Positions 18,162 through 31,749 of a DNA stretch of 64,000 nt are shown one piece after another. Under the pieces are notes generated by a model. The model was not told the DNA's origin, ran no database searches, and saw only the letters and a list, made by a program, of their open reading frames with translations. This DNA is from Dolomedes plantarius (Eukaryota; Arthropoda; Arachnida; Araneae; Dolomedidae), in NCBI GenBank assembly GCA_907164885.2, contig OU015495.1, positions 211,760,686 through 211,824,685 of the forward strand, read 5' to 3'. Position 1 is the stretch's first letter. Each line of letters opens with the position of its first letter. The position numbers and the translations under genes were made by a program.

Positions 18162-18882
18162 GGGGACAGTTTACCTTCAAACCTAACTTTTTTTTGTTTT
18201 GAATAGATCTACTTTAAATTTGAATATGTGATTAGTACCATAGATATGCAAAAGTGGTTAAAATTTAATGGTGAAATATTAATAATTTATGAATTATGAA
18301 TTATTAATTATATCATAAATTGGCCTAAATAAGAATGTTCCATGCGCATTTCTTTTGCATATAATATGGTAATTTTTATTTACGGGATACCTTATAGAGC
18401 TAACAATGAAACTTAATGCCTATTTTAAGCATTCATTAAAAATATAAAGAGAAAAAAATAATAATAATGAAAACACCCTTTTTATGACGCTAAATACCAC
18501 AAAATCATCTTTTCAAGCACAAAATTTAGAAATTCTGAGCTACGAAGCATGATTATTTTCAATACGTTTTATTTGATATACAGTTAAATAAATAAAACTT
18601 AAATTTCAAACAATACGGTAATTGGAAATGCGCCCGGAGCAGTTTGAATATTCGTATGACACGAAAATTTTTATTTTGAGAAAAACAAATTTAAAGTTAT
18701 TGCTATTAGTAACCACATAACATCCAAATAAAATACATATGCCTATAACTAGGAAAGTAATCGCAGGAATTAAAAATTCTTTTTGCAACGCATTCCCACT
18801 CGTCCGAATTTTCACAATTCAATGAGATAAAAAAAATCGAATTTTTGGCCAAATTTCGCAATTTTGAAAGTCCACTGTCCCC
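18162..18882. mobile_element. TTAA-target MITE family, copy 2
   Basis: Ends GGGGACAGTTTACCTTCAAA and the complement of GGGGACAGTGGACTTTCAAA, with TTAA at 18158-18161 and 18883-18886. It matches copy 1 across its length with scattered substitutions and almost no length change (721 versus 722 bp). No transposase is encoded; the small open frame inside is not conserved between copies. Confidence 0.9.
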
Positions 18883-18886
18883 TTAA

Positions 18887-20274
18887 TTGTCGTGCTCGTA
18901 GAGCCATGATATTTGATTAAATAAAAAAGCAACTATGTTTGGAAAAAAAATTACGTTTGTTAGAAAAATGCTAAAGAACATTTTTATTCTTTTCAAAGTA
19001 TATCCTTAAAATACAAATTGACTCATCCTCTTCCTGCCCTTTTACGAAATATACTCAGAAGTAAAGATATCAAACCAGAAATTATGGTTGACTCCTCCGT
19101 TCCACTCCCGGTATTCAGGGAAATCTCCTGGTGGTGCCTTTAAAATCGAAGGGAACAGTACTGTCCAAGGTCACCATCGGTAGACTTATGAGTGGTTGAC
19201 CCCTCCGTCCCACTCCCGGTATTCTGGGAAGTCTCCTGGTGGTGCCTTCACAATTCGGGATGTTACGATATATAGCCGATTTGAAAATTATGAAACCGGT
19301 GTGATGATGTCGGCTTCACACCGGTCGTTCACGATGTATCGATACAATGCCCAGGCCTAATTCCCAAAACACACAACGGTACCCTACATAGATGCAAGGC
19401 CCTTCTGGGATAATTCCCGCCGGTGATGTTAGATCCCAGCAGATGACTACTCCACACGCTCCCACAGAAGCGTCTCCTCCCCCCCCCGGCAGTATTTTAA
19501 GTACTCAGTCGACTCGTTTTCAATTAGTTTCGGATATATTCACCGATCAGAGAGAGAGTTGTATGCTGTATCATTTGAGGCGGTGAAAGGCAAAGTGGTG
19601 TAAGTCACATTTTCAACTTTTTTTTATTCGATGGCAAAAATGTAATCTCCACGTTCAATTTATAGTGGAACTGTAAATAATTATTATTTGCAATATTATA
19701 ATAATTATTATGAATTATGATTTGTTCAATTTATAGTGGAATTTTTTATAGTTTTTGCAATAAAACGCTTTGGACTTACACCACCTCAATTATTTCAAAT
19801 GACGAAAAGCGATGGTTGGGATATTAGTTTGCGGCACTAGGGCCTTCTTAGGCGAGAACACTGCTCATCGACCTGAACCATGAACCGATCCGAACGAGTC
19901 CACCCAACTACGCATTTCCCGGAATCTGGACCCGAAGATTGTATTTGAAGAGCAACGGAACGGGTCTATATTTTCGCATCTTTTGTATTTTATCGCTGAA
20001 AAAGTGTAGAATAAATAATTACAAGATAAAAAGAACTTTTTATATACCATGTTCTTAAATTTTCTGTTGAATCATATAAACTTGACAATTCTATGTATGA
20101 ATGAATACTTTTTTAAAATTTTTTGATGAATTATACCATCAACTGCGAAGAAAATGAAGTTAATTGGGAGTTAACTCGCGTTTAACTCTTAGTTCCCGTC
20201 CCGGTCGATAGAGGGCTGCACCAGTCTACAAAACAAAATTAACTGAAAACGAATTCAAAATCTGCTTAAAGATG
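18887..20274. repeat. Non-coding region with a 108-bp-period duplication
   Basis: A block of about 58 bases (ggttgactcctccgt at 19086, then cactcccggtatt and ctcctggtggtgcc) recurs at 19194 with few changes. The surrounding 19.1-19.6 kb is GC-richer than its neighbourhood and contains a C tract. I do not recognise the family. The rest holds no gene I can support. Confidence 0.6.
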
Positions 20275-20282
20275 GCTAAAAG

Positions 20283-20428
20283 CAGGGCTAGATTTGAGGC
20301 GGAACGGCGTTCCGGTACCTCTCTTTAGGTACCTCTCTTTATCAATAATTTGGAATCCCCCCCCCCCACACACACACACCCCAGAAGGTTACCGTTCCGG
20401 CACCTCTATTTCTAGAAATCTAGCACTG
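20283..20428. mobile_element. hAT-type MITE, 146 bp
   Basis: Termini CAGGGCTAGATTT (left) and the complement of CAGTGCTAGATTT (right), bracketed by a perfect 8-bp duplication gctaaaag (20275-20282, 20429-20436). The interior has a C tract followed by a (CA)n run. Size and TSD fit a non-autonomous hAT element. Confidence 0.85.
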
Positions 20429-20717
20429 GCTAAAAGTATTACAATAATGCATTGTCGTCGTGTTCTGAGCTATTCTAAAAGTTTCAAATGTCTAGCTAGT
20501 CGGGAAGTGTAGTTAAAAATCGATTGCAAGATTTGTACTGGACAAACACACAAACAGAAGAGAGAGGGAGTTAATATAAACATGGTAAAAATGCTCATAA
20601 CTTTTTAACCGTTTGATAAAATCGGGTATTTATTTTACTGCAATGTTGCTACTGAAACTGATGTGGAAAAAATCATATCACAGAGTATAGAATCTGTACC
20701 CATGGTGCAGTCTCATT

Positions 20718-21258
20718 CAGGGCCCGACTTTGATCCAATGGGGCCCTGGGCAAAGGAGACTTCGGGGGCCCCCTCCAAGGATAGATTCAGAAGGGGGCAT
20801 GTACCTCCCCAGGACCAGATTTCAACATGAACATCTGGGGCACTCACCCACCGGAAATTCAAAAAAATTTTGACCAACAAGTCAAAACTTTTAAAATTAA
20901 TAATAATAAAAACAGTAAGTGTTTTTTTATTAATTTACTTTTTAATATTAATAAATAAATTCATGAAATTTTCTTTTGAAATTCAAAATAGATCACAGTC
21001 TAAAGTTGTTACACCCCCCCCAAAAAAAAAAAAAAATTATTAAACCAGAAACGCTTAAGGATATAAGTATGATTTCACTATAGTGGGTGCACTGTGCCCC
21101 AGGATTTTTGTCTGTATCTGCCACTGCCCCCATTTACTGTATTAACCAAAAACCAAATTTTCAAAAATATGTACAACTTAATACTAAATTAGGGGCCCTC
21201 CATAATTTTGGGGGCCCTGGGCAACTGCCCCACTTGCCCATGCGGAAATGTGGGCCTG
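20718..21258. mobile_element. hAT-type MITE, 541 bp
   Basis: Left terminus CAGGGCCCGACTTT, right terminus complement CAGGCCCACATTT, with a perfect 8-bp duplication gtctcatt at 20710-20717 and 21259-21266. Subterminal ggggccctgggcaa is found near both ends, so transposase-binding repeats may be present. No transposase. Confidence 0.85.
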
Positions 21259-21266
21259 GTCTCATT

Positions 21267-24200
21267 GTTTGTTTAGAAATCACTTTTATCTCGGGAAAGA
21301 AATCTGAGACCTCCTGGTGACCAGACAATTGCAATAGAGAAAAGCATTTTTTAATTTTATTTTACTAGTTCATGTTAAAACACATAGTAATTACTTTTGA
21401 TGCATCAGAGAGTAAATCACGGAAACTCTCTGACAACGAAAGAATAAAATAGAAAAATTTGGAAGTTAAAACAAATAATTTAACATTATTTTTCAAAATA
21501 TACCAAGTTTTTAAACCGAGCCCTTGGTATCATTAATAGGAATTAGCATTCTTCACTTGCTTGTAGTACCGCATAAGCTTGAACCCAACATAATTGAGAA
21601 TTTGTTTATTTTATAATATGACGTATAAGAGCTGATACACAATTGATCCAGAAAGGACGTTAATTAGTAAATTGTGAATTATTAATTCGTCAAAAATGAT
21701 AAGTAAATAGTTTAAAAACTTAACAGTTGCTATGCGCGAAAGGTAAAAGACCTTATGAGCATGACAGGAGAGGAAGATTTTTTTAATTATATATTAATTA
21801 ATAAATTTTTCTTGAACAACTAATCTTTTTTTTTTTTGGTTACGTCCTAGTATAAATAAGCCATCGTTTTGTTGACAGTAAAATTGTTTTATTTGCATTT
21901 ATGGTTTATTAATAAAATTTTTCTAACGTCGTTTAAAAGTCTTTAAATTGCTATTTTAAACAGAAATAGGTTCATCAAATTACTTTACTCTGTAAAAAGA
22001 ATATTTAAAAGGTTTACTAGTTATTTATTTTCTTCTTATTTTTGAGAACGGAGAAAAGAGGGAAATGGTCCTCGTTATATAATTTTTTGGATTATTTATA
22101 TTTTTCATTATTTAAAATTACATAATTTCATTATTTAAAATTACGTTATATAATAGTACAGTGTCTATTCTTAATTCTGAAACTAAATAAATGTAAGAAA
22201 CATTTTTTTCATCAAATAATGAAAATTTATATTTGTTAAATTCTAGAAAATCAGTTAACTAAACGTTTTTATGCTTTATTTTTAACACTACTTCCCAAAT
22301 TATCAATAAAATAGGTACCACGTCATTTGCAATATCCCTTTTGTCTTAAATTTTATTTTTGAAATTGAGTTTTTTAAGTGAGATGTGAACTTTTTAATTA
22401 TGTAGAATGGGAGAAGTCTCCTTAATTACATTAAGGTCTCCGGAGAGTAAATTCGATCAAAACAGGTATTCTGAAGTCTTTATATTCATTAATTGGAAGA
22501 AAAGAAGAATGTGTGTGAAACTTGTCATATTAAATAGTGAATATTTTTTCCTCTTCAGCCCAGAAGTTTTTTTTTTTTTCAATTTAGATTCTAATACACT
22601 AATTAAAATATTCAAACTGTTTAGAGAGATTTTTCAGTTAAGTTATTTTCACACATACAATGTTTTAGTGAATCATATCACTCCAGTTTCATTCCTTAAT
22701 TACTTAAGGGAAGAGGATGTAACAAATGAAATATTTTCTACCTCTTTTAATGTTTGAAATTAATTTTTGCAAAGAAGCGGATACTTAAAGTAAGAAGCTT
22801 GCGAGCTTAATTTGACAAAATACAAGAAATCTCCCTCCTGACACTGAGTTATCGGCGCAATAAATTCGATTGGGGCGCATCTGCTAAGTACTTTCTATTC
22901 ATTAATTGTAATGAACAAAGAAATGTGGTGGCAGGAACAAGATAAGTTACCTTAATATCAAATTTAATTATCATCTATTAGCTTAAGAGAGATACTGCGT
23001 CTAAGAGGATTCTAAAGTCTCTGAACGCAAAGGAAAATATGTGTCTGTTCATCATTAAATTCTGGTTGAAAAATGTTTTCAGTGTAGAGTCTATGCAATT
23101 TAATTTCTAAGGGAATATAGTTTTAATATAAAATAATGTTCTAAAATTAATTCAAACAAGGGGACCTTAAAAGCTTACAAAACATTATAATTTATTTGCT
23201 TCGAATATGACAGTATGAAGTGATAATTTTATCAAAATAGTAATTTTTCTCAATCAGATTAATTGAATATTAACGAAAATAAATACCCCAAGGGATGTTG
23301 TAATTTTCTTCTTTGATACATATGACGTATTAATTGAATCAAAACTGTCAGTAAATTAGCTAAAAGAGACTGTCATGATACAAGCAACGTATTAGTTATA
23401 ATTGATAAATTTTAATTTTTAAGATAACTTGAAATAGATTTTTTCGAAATTCAGTACCCTTTACTTTTCATCATTTCACTATACATGTGCAGTTTTAAAT
23501 ATCTATTATAGGCTATCTAATGATTTTAAAAATACCTCAAAATTTAGATTTAGTTAGTAAATATGATATTTTACAATATATATTGACTAATTTTATATTT
23601 TTAAAAAAATTTTGACCTAATATTATTTGATTGAAATCTTCTGAGATAATGCTTTATAATGAACATAAGGATTTTTATTTATTCCATTCATATTTTAATT
23701 ATTATTTGCTTCTTTTTACATGGAGATATATGCGTTCAGCTTTTTCTATCGTTCACATTTTCTGAAGAAGTATATCAGTGAATATCTAAATGTGCGACAG
23801 AATCAATGTCAGGCGATATGGTGTATAGACTGAGATCTTAATTTGGACCTATAATGAGTTACCCTTTGCAATAGGAAGTATATTACATGGCAGTTAAAAT
23901 AGTTTATAAATGTTTATGACTTCTTTACACTTTGTAAATCATACTAAAGAATTTTATTATAAATCATATTTTTAAATAATACCAATATAAAAATCAATTA
24001 CAAAAAATCTTATATAAATAAAAAAAATTATATTTACCTTATAATTTGATAAATAAATCTGCAAATAATTAATTTGAGAATGTAATGATTCATTTAAAAA
24101 TATTTGTATTAAGATATGCAGAATATGGAACATTTATCTTTTGAATAATTATTGCATCTGTAAATTCAGTATTTCCATGCTATGTATATTCGTATTAACG

Positions 24201-24869
24201 AAGATAATATTCTTAATATTTGAGAGAAATTTTAAAAGTTACTGTCGTTTTGTGTCTAACATGTTTTAGAAAAATTATCTAAAGAGAAAGATTATTTTTC
24301 CTTTAGTTATTTTTTTGATAGAAGCACTCACCAGAACTTCCGTTATTACTCTTTTCGTTCAGTTTTATCAGATTACATCAAAAATCAAAAATGTTATTCC
24401 TTACGCAAGTCTGATTTAACTTGAAAAAAAACTTAAAATGTCATAAATAGTTTACCATTATAGATTTATGGTCGTAGTATATTCAAAAAGGGTACCAATC
24501 AATTTTGCATTTTAATGACCATTTTATATCTAATCAGAAAAAACTACCTTTAGCACATAAACTAAACATATTCGATAATAGGATGGTATGACTATTATAT
24601 TTATTTTATGCATTGATAAATTATGTTATTCAGCATTATTGTTTTCTTTCTTAACTACAAAAATTAAATGTAAATGCAGAGGGTGAAGGGTAATATTTTC
24701 AATGAAATTTAAAACATCTTCTTTGTGAAATATGCGTGGAACTTGAATTTTTCTTATCGAAAATTGAAAACTAAAGGGGAAAAAACATTCGTGTAGAGTA
24801 TTATTGAGTTAATATCAGACAACTAAGCCAATGCTCATTGTTTACGATTAATTAAGGTAGTAAGGTGTA
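21267..24869. other. AT-rich sequence, nothing recognised
   Basis: 3.6 kb without a recognisable gene, RNA, or element ends. A 116-codon open frame near 22407 resembles no family I know and lies in low-complexity AT-rich DNA. Confidence 0.5.
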
Positions 24870-26761
24870 TAGGGTAGGTGGTGGCAAAGGTTTGCAGTTT
24901 TGAGTTTTGGGTTTCTTACGGGCCTCCTTTAGATCCTATCGCCCCAAAAAGTCACTTGTATTGTAGTTGGGTATCCCCTCTACCTTCTATAAAATAATGA
25001 ATTTTTTCCCGAAAGATTTAGCCACCGAAATTTTAATTTTACCAAAACACCTGTTGCGAATACACCAAACGTAGTTTACCAAAGGTAGTTTACCAAAACA
25101 CCTGCCCCAATCGGTGGGGCAAAGGTTCGCACTGCAAACCTTTGCCCCACTCGTTTGTTTATTATAGGATAGGCATCGAAAATCACAAAAAGAGTTGTCT
25201 AAATAATTTTATTTCACATTTTATAATCTTTTTAAAGGTGTTACGTATATAGAAAATCACAAATTGAACAGTTTAATCTCAATAAATTTTTTCTTAAACT
25301 AAATAACTTCAAAATGAAATATCAACTATTTACACAGAAAGTTGAATCTAACAAAGAAATTCACAAAATGAAAAGGGGTTAATTTCAATAATTTTTTTCT
25401 TAAACTAAAGAACTTCCAACTAAAATATCAACTATTAACACTATCGTTATATCATATCTTAGGCTTTACTCATTCTTTTAAAACCCGTAAAAATTAAGCA
25501 AATTAAGGGGATGGGGGACATTACAAAGCAATTTTTGAAATTTTTACCTCAGAGATATGAAATTGGGCATAAATATTCATTAAAGTAAAATTATTTCAAA
25601 CACCTTATAAAATTTTATAAATATTTAAAATTTTATTTTTTATATTTAAAAAATTGAAATTTTTATTGTGTTTTTTAAAATGCTCCTTGCGATCCAATTT
25701 TTAACCTTATCCTTAATTTTGCATTTAGATTGCTTATACATTTTGATCAGGGTTATGTTTTGATTTGTGCTTTCGTTGAATAATTAATTTTTAGGAAATA
25801 TTTTTATGCTTGTACTGTGAATTCTCGTGAAATTTTTGTACTTTTCCACGCTTAAGTTAAATCTGAATGATGTCGAAACCTGAAATGGATACATAACTTT
25901 ATTTTAATGCATAACAGGAGTCTTTGTAATAAATTTTATAAAATTTCGTCAAAAATTGTGACGCAAGGAGCATTTCAAAGACTTGCAAATCTGGAAATTA
26001 CTCATTTAGAGCTTTTTTCCCTAACCAGACCTTCGAAACTTATAATATCTTGTAACAACATTTAATTCCTTTATCTTGTAAAATAGGTCTTTGTTCAGAG
26101 CTATTTTATTTTTGTGTTGTACTAATTTATTTTATTTTTAATTTATGGATTTTCAAGCATTTTACAAAAAAAATTTCTGATTAAAAACAGGCAGTTTTTA
26201 TCAAAAACCATAATTTTTTTTCAAATTACAAAAATGTGAATTCCCATTAATAATAAAAGACGTTGTTAATAAGGATTCCTAATGAAAAGAGGACATGAAA
26301 CAAATGTTAATAGCTAGAGCGGCAAAGGTTTGCAGATGGGGCAAAGGTTTGCACTGCGAACCTTTACCCCATGACTCCTGCAAACCTTTACCCCATTTCG
26401 TGCTGGTTCTGTTTCTGCAGAATGGAAGCCACTATATTTGAGTTAACCCAAAACTTAAGGTAGGATTTGAAAGGTTATTTACCACCCTAACATGCGAAAA
26501 TAAGCCCAAAACAGTTCGTGAGTTTGAGTGATGCTCAAAATTACTCAAAAGTTGCAAAAAATTACATTAAAAGAGACGAAAATAAACTTACCTCATTTTC
26601 TCTGCAAGAGGAGGTCTTAACTCCAACATTTTTTACGAGGCAACTGACTGGAAGTAGAGGAATGCACTGCCTACCCTATTCTTCCTAAAACTCTTCCCGG
26701 TCATTTTAAAATGTATCTGCGAACCTTTGCCCCATGCGAACCTTTGCCCCCACCTACCCTA
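24870..26761 (+). mobile_element. Unclassified TAGGGTAGG-ended element, copy 1
   Basis: 1892 bp with inverted ends beginning TAGGGTAGGTGG followed by the motif GGCAAAGGTTYGCA. A second copy lies inverted at 31750-33617 with high similarity end to end. The GCAAAGGTTYGCA-type motif occurs about nine times in both orientations: at both termini, near 25117-25149, and near 26326-26395. An internal imperfect duplication of about 125 bases lies around 25250-25440. No conserved open frame or transposase is visible and no TSD is evident. At its right edge it cuts into a pogo-like element. It could be a MITE of an unknown superfamily or a repeat-rich replicative element. Confidence 0.75.
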
Positions 26762-27439
26762 CATCTATATATATACATATATTAGATAATTTACCATAAA
26801 ATACTCTTTAATTTACATTAACTATCTTTTATTAAAATTATTTTTTATAGTTTTAAAAATAAAACTTAACTTTTAGACCTATAAGTAGATACACATGATT
26901 ATAGTAAGAGAAGAAAAAATTCAATATTTGTTACAACATACCTGCCTAACAGTTTTAACATTTCAACTACAGGAAGGGAGCAAGAAAAAGTTTTCTACGG
27001 TAGTTTGACGTAATGAAGTTTTCAGAAGGCAGTTTATACCTCTTTCAATACTTATAGTCTCAGACGAAGATTTACTCGGACGGGTAAAGTTGCCCACGGT
27101 CCAAGCTGATAGGACAGTGTTGTGGTAAAGCGTTTAAGGGGAAACTATTATTCTATGTCTAATAAAGAAAGGGGTGAATTTTACGACTATATTCCATCCC
27201 ATCTTATCAATCTTTCATACAAAAAAGAAAGAACTTCGTGCCTTTTGAGGGTTTAAGTAGCTTTTTTTCAAAAATGAAAGGAAAGCGAAGAGTGTAATTG
27301 ATTCTTAAAACCGGTGGATTGATTCTTTAAAGCGAAAATTTTAACATGGAAATAATTCATTTGTTTTTGTTTTCGCGATATTGATTCTTATAAACGGTTG
27401 ATTCTTATAACCAGTGATCACTATAAGCGGTGGTTACTG
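26762..27439 (+). mobile_element. Pogo-like element copy A, left end missing
   Basis: This matches the inner and right part of the 34244-35361 element and the reverse complement of 28073-29053. It ends with the complement of CAGTAACCACCGCTTATAGT followed by TA (27440-27441). The left part is replaced by the TAGGGTAGG element: the sequence starts at the point corresponding to a CA/TA-rich stretch in the intact copies, and no left terminus is found upstream of 24870. Confidence 0.8.
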
Positions 27440-27441
27440 TA

Positions 27442-28070
27442 TTTAAGATTCCAAAATAGCAAATATTAGAAACAAAAACATCCGAATCAAGGCAAACTTT
27501 AAGGATTTGTTTTTACTGGATCGTGCATTGTTTCAGAAGTCAACAACTACACATGCAAATCTTGCGTATCCATGTTTCCTAATATACCTCATATGTCCAT
27601 TCTTACAGGATGTGTTTAGAATACGGTTAACAAGCAACCGCTTTGTACTCGTGTTCTCTTCGATTCATCCGAGAGCATGTGGTCATCTTTACAAATGACC
27701 ACATGGCCCCAGATGTTCCGTGATTATGTTTACACTCTGCTTAGAAATGGATCTGTAGGATGAGATTCAGATCCCAATTCTCTCAGTGCTGTGCCTCTAT
27801 ATGTACATAACATTATATCTGTTCGAGTGATGTTAATAATATATTCACTATCTCTTATTCAATGTGGGGCTGCAATGTCATCATTCCTCTTATTTATAAC
27901 AGTAATCAACGCGAAAGAATGCAAATTAGCTTTGCATGATTTTTTGATACGGTTCATATCAAGCAGCACTTAAAAACGTGATTGTTCATGATGGTTTAAT
28001 AATTACAGCGTGTTTTGTTCACAAACTGAATGTTTCAGATGAAACATATATCTGTCCTTATTAAAGATTA
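27442..28070. other. Spacer between inverted pogo-like copies
   Basis: No gene is supported. It contains an 11-bp stem with an 8-base loop (27676-27686 with 27695-27705). It is the loop of a large imperfect palindrome formed by copies A and B. Confidence 0.55.
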
Positions 28071-28072
28071 TA

Positions 28073-29053
28073 CAGTAACCACCGCTTATAGTGATCAGTG
28101 GTTATAAGAATAAACCGTTTATAAGAATCAATATCGCGAAAACAAAAACAAATCTATTTTTTACATGTTAAAATTTTCGTTTTAAAGAATCAATCCACCG
28201 GTTTTAAGAATCAGTTTGCACTCTTCGCTTTCCTTTCATTTTTCAAAAAAAGCTACTTAAACCCTCAAAAGGCACGAAGTTCTTTCTTTCTTTTTTTTTA
28301 AAGGAAGATTGATAAGATGGAATGAAATATAGTCGTAAAATTCATCCCTTTTTCTATTAGACATAACATAATAGTTTCCCCTTAAACGCTTTAGCACAAC
28401 ACTGTCTTATTAGCTTGACCCAGGGACATCTTTATCTGTCCGGGTCCGATTTCACTTTTCTCCACTGACAAATAAAAAATAGGGACTCTTTTTTTTCCCC
28501 TCCCACATACTGGTTGCGGCTTCCTGGACCCTGAAACACACAAATCTTCGGCGAAGTGTCCGCTATCACATAGGAAACGTTACATTATTAGATTTAGCAC
28601 GTTATCAAACCGTGAAACGTAAGCTAGAAGGTGAATCTTGGTCTGAGACTATTGGTTTTGAAAGAGGTATAACAGCCTCCTGAAAACTTCATTACGTCAA
28701 ACTACCATAGAAAACTTTTTCTTGCTCCCTTCCTGTAGTTGAAATGTTAAAACTGTTAAGCAGGTATGTGGTAACAAATATTGGATTGTTTTTTGTTCTC
28801 TTACTATAATCATGTGTATCTACTTATAGGTCTAGAAATTAAGTTGTATTTTTAAAATTATAAAAAATAATTTTAATAAAATATAATTAACGTAAATTAA
28901 AGAGTATTTTATGGTAAATTATCTAATATATGTATATATAGGTGTGTGTGTGCCTGCCTGTTAATAAATTTAAATTTCGGCTATAAGAATTAACTGCTTA
29001 TAAGAATCAAAAACATTAATAACAAACGTGATTCTTATAAGCGGAAATCACTG
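28073..29053 (-). mobile_element. Pogo-like element copy B, complete
   Basis: Inverted relative to copies A and C. The left edge on + is CAGTAACCACCGCTTATAGT and the right edge is the complement of CAGTGATTTCCGCTTATAAG, with TA directly outside both ends (28071-28072, 29054-29055). Repeats of the type gattcttataagcggtt occur inside each end. The TA target and CAGT termini fit the pogo/Tigger branch of Tc1/mariner. There is no intact transposase. Confidence 0.85.
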
Positions 29054-29055
29054 TA

Positions 29056-30182
29056 TATACTTTTATCTCATATTGTACTTTACATGTTTGTATTTACCTC
29101 TTTCGCGATCTCACTTACATTACGTAAAACTGTTTAAACGCGTATAAGGTCCAAGAAAATTAAAATGGTATTGAATTCAGTATCTGTTCATATATACTGT
29201 ATCTATTATAAAAACGTAACTCTCATTTCTGAGGTAATTCACATTTCTTTTTTTTTATTTAATAAAATTGATTATGCTGCAAATAGAAAGATATTAATTT
29301 CCTAAACGAAATAATTTGTTTCAAAAAGACATTTAATTAAATATACCCAAAGACCACAGCATGAAAAACTATTCAACATTTGCTATTTAAAGCCCTATTG
29401 TATGAAAAATTATTCGCCATTGCTCTGTTTTGCAGAAAAATCTTAAAAATTAAATACAACAAACATTGGATATGCAGAAAAATATTTACCACTCATATTT
29501 TATGTAGCAGTTCAAACTAATTTAAATCTCTTGAAAATATTTTTTAACGTCAGTTGCTGATATAAAATGCAATATGAATAATAATAAAACTATGTTAAGA
29601 ATATAGGAATGGGGGGGATAAATAAATATCGCACTTATTTATACATCAGAAAATCCAGTTCCATTTTTAAATATTGGATTTTTTAAATTTTAGACGGAAT
29701 ATATCAGACTTCACTTTTGAAATGTTATTGTACAGGAAACTTTCCTTATAAAAATGGAAATTCTTTTAGTTATTTTAATGCAGGATTCCCAACCTGTGAG
29801 TCTCAAAGTGTACTCTGGGGTGGGGTGGGGGAGGTGCCACGGTTTTAAAAAATTAAGAATTTCCCCGAAATAATTTGTTCATATTTAATTACCATGAAAC
29901 TGTAGGAAAGTGATGTTTTTAAGAAAAAGTCTCATTCAATGGATCAACTCAGTTCTTTAGAATTTGCAGGTAACTAAAAATCGCTGATACTTACTACATA
30001 CAGTACACAAATGCTAAACGTCACTTTGCTTTTCCCCAGTCTGTACTGGCACTTTTAGCATAACTATTCTAGTTTCTCCAACAGAATAAAGCAATTTTAT
30101 TGTAGAAATAATAGTTTTTTTTCTGTTGTTATACAATTCTGAATCAAGAAGGTAGTACGGCAGTAAGATAGTATCAAGAAAG
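29056..30182. other. Non-coding, nothing recognised
   Basis: AT-rich with a G-rich patch (about 29815-29833). No gene or element ends. Confidence 0.5.
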
Positions 30183-30184
30183 TA

Positions 30185-31738
30185 CACTGCTCAAAAAAAT
30201 TAGGGGAGCAAGCAAAGAAGTTAAGAAAACCGTGCGAGACAGCCACGTATTGGCATAAAATGGATAGTACACGCGTATCAATGCGCAATACAGAAAAAAA
30301 GACGTAAAAAAATTTGTAATTAAGCTTTAATTCTTTGAAAATATGGAAAAAACATGAAAAGATGATTTAGAGCAACATTTTGGTTACATGTAAACGATAA
30401 AAAAAGTATTGTTTAGAAATGATTCAAGATTTTTAATATCGCGTGTGGTCTCCTCGAACAGCTTAGACTACTGCACGCCTTTTTCCATGGATGCGATAAT
30501 GTTATCGATAAGACTTTTGGGAATACTGTTCCACTCCTCAAGAAGTGTAATCTCCAAGTCTCAGAGTAAAAGGAGGCCTTGGACACGCAGCAATGCGTCG
30601 TCCGAAGATGTCCCAAACATGCTCGATTGGATTCAGGTCAGGAAAGCACGCTGGCCATTCCATACGCTGTATTGTTTCAGCTTCAAGCATGTTCTCCACA
30701 AGACGAGCTGTATGCGGTCTGGCATTATCATGCTGGAAAACAAAGGAATCTCCAATGGCTGCAGCTTAAGGTATGACATGAGGTCTCAGTATCTCGTCTG
30801 CATACCTTCGGGCCGTCAAAGTACCATTCCGAATGATATGCAGGTCCGTACGTCCACCTATGCTGATTCCACCCCATACCATAAAACCAGCTCCCCTGTA
30901 TTGTGACCTTTCACGAACAAATGTGGGATTATTTCGAGTATCCCTTTCCCTCCATACCAAAACACGTCGGGTGTCACACTCCAGACTGAATCGGGACTCG
31001 TCTGTAAACAGCACTTGGCTCCAATCATTTTGCTTCCAATCTCGATGTTCAGCAGCCCATCTTCTTCGGGCCGCACGGTGGCGTGAGGTCAGCGGAATGC
31101 AGACCATTGGCCTACGTGCATAGAGACCTCCCTGATGAAGCCTATTACGTACTGTTTGGCTCGACACCCTTCGTCCTGTTGCCAAGAGCAAATGTCTTTG
31201 CAGCTGAGTAGCATTGTCTGTTCTGTTTCGACGAGCTGTTAACAGTATATATCGGTCATCAGTTGCTGTAGTGGCGCGTGGCCGACCTTGCCCTGGTCGA
31301 CATCTAACATTCCCTGTTTCTGGGAATCGATTCCACAGCCTTGCAACGACACTTTTGACGACCCCAACACCGTCCGCAACACTACATTGTGTTTGCCCGG
31401 ATTCAAGTCTGCCTATAATACGCCATGCCATAGATTCCGGTAAATCACGTTGTTGAGACATTTTCAAGTCACATTTTCTCAAAAAGAATAACTGAACAAT
31501 CGAATTTCACAGTTAAGGCAGTGAAACAGATGTTTCTGCAACATCCCGATTTCCGCCTTTATGTTCCTTTTCTGGTTTTTGACGTCATGAACTTTGATTT
31601 GCATATGAAATTTTCTTCTTCTGTTTCCTGCTAGGCTTTAAATTATGGAAGATTTATTCTATGTTACTTATCGGTGCGTAAGTATCGGTTGCGTAATTTC
31701 GTTAAAACCATGTGCTCCCCTAATTGCTTTGAGCTGTG
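30185..31738 (-). mobile_element. Full-length Tc1-type transposon, 1554 bp
   Basis: Terminal inverted repeats of about 25 bp (left CACTGCTCAAAAAAATTAGG; right complement CACAGCTCAAAGCAATTAGG, both continuing GGAGCA) with TA outside each end (30183-30184, 31739-31740). It carries one transposase gene on the minus strand with several disabling changes. It lies about 10 bases from the inverted TAGGGTAGG element. Confidence 0.93.
30433..31461 (-). pseudogene. Tc1 transposase (DD34E), recently inactivated
   Basis: Cut-and-paste transposase of the surrounding element. From the start MSQQRDLPES there is an N-terminal helix-turn-helix (MAWRIIGRLESGQ), a GRPR AT-hook-like linker, a second helix-turn-helix (VRNRLHQGGL), then the catalytic core: first Asp in LFTDESRFS, VWGGISIGGRTDLH, second Asp in FQHDNARPH and Glu in PDLNPIEHVWD. 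Exactly 34 residues lie between the second and third acidic residues. The reading frame is open from 31482 to 30766, where a TAA replaces a codon in the stretch just before AAIGDSF. Downstream I see two single-base frame losses (near 30560 and 30485) and another stop, before the family-typical RGDHTRY end at 30433. All catalytic residues survive. An upstream in-frame ATG at 31482 is possible but less typical for length. Confidence 0.93.
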
Positions 31739-31749
31739 TAGTAAGGTAG

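Noticed and set aside
22407..22757. 116-codon open frame as a gene
   Set aside because: Composition matches the surrounding AT-rich DNA, with no known domain, and no promoter or splice context is visible.
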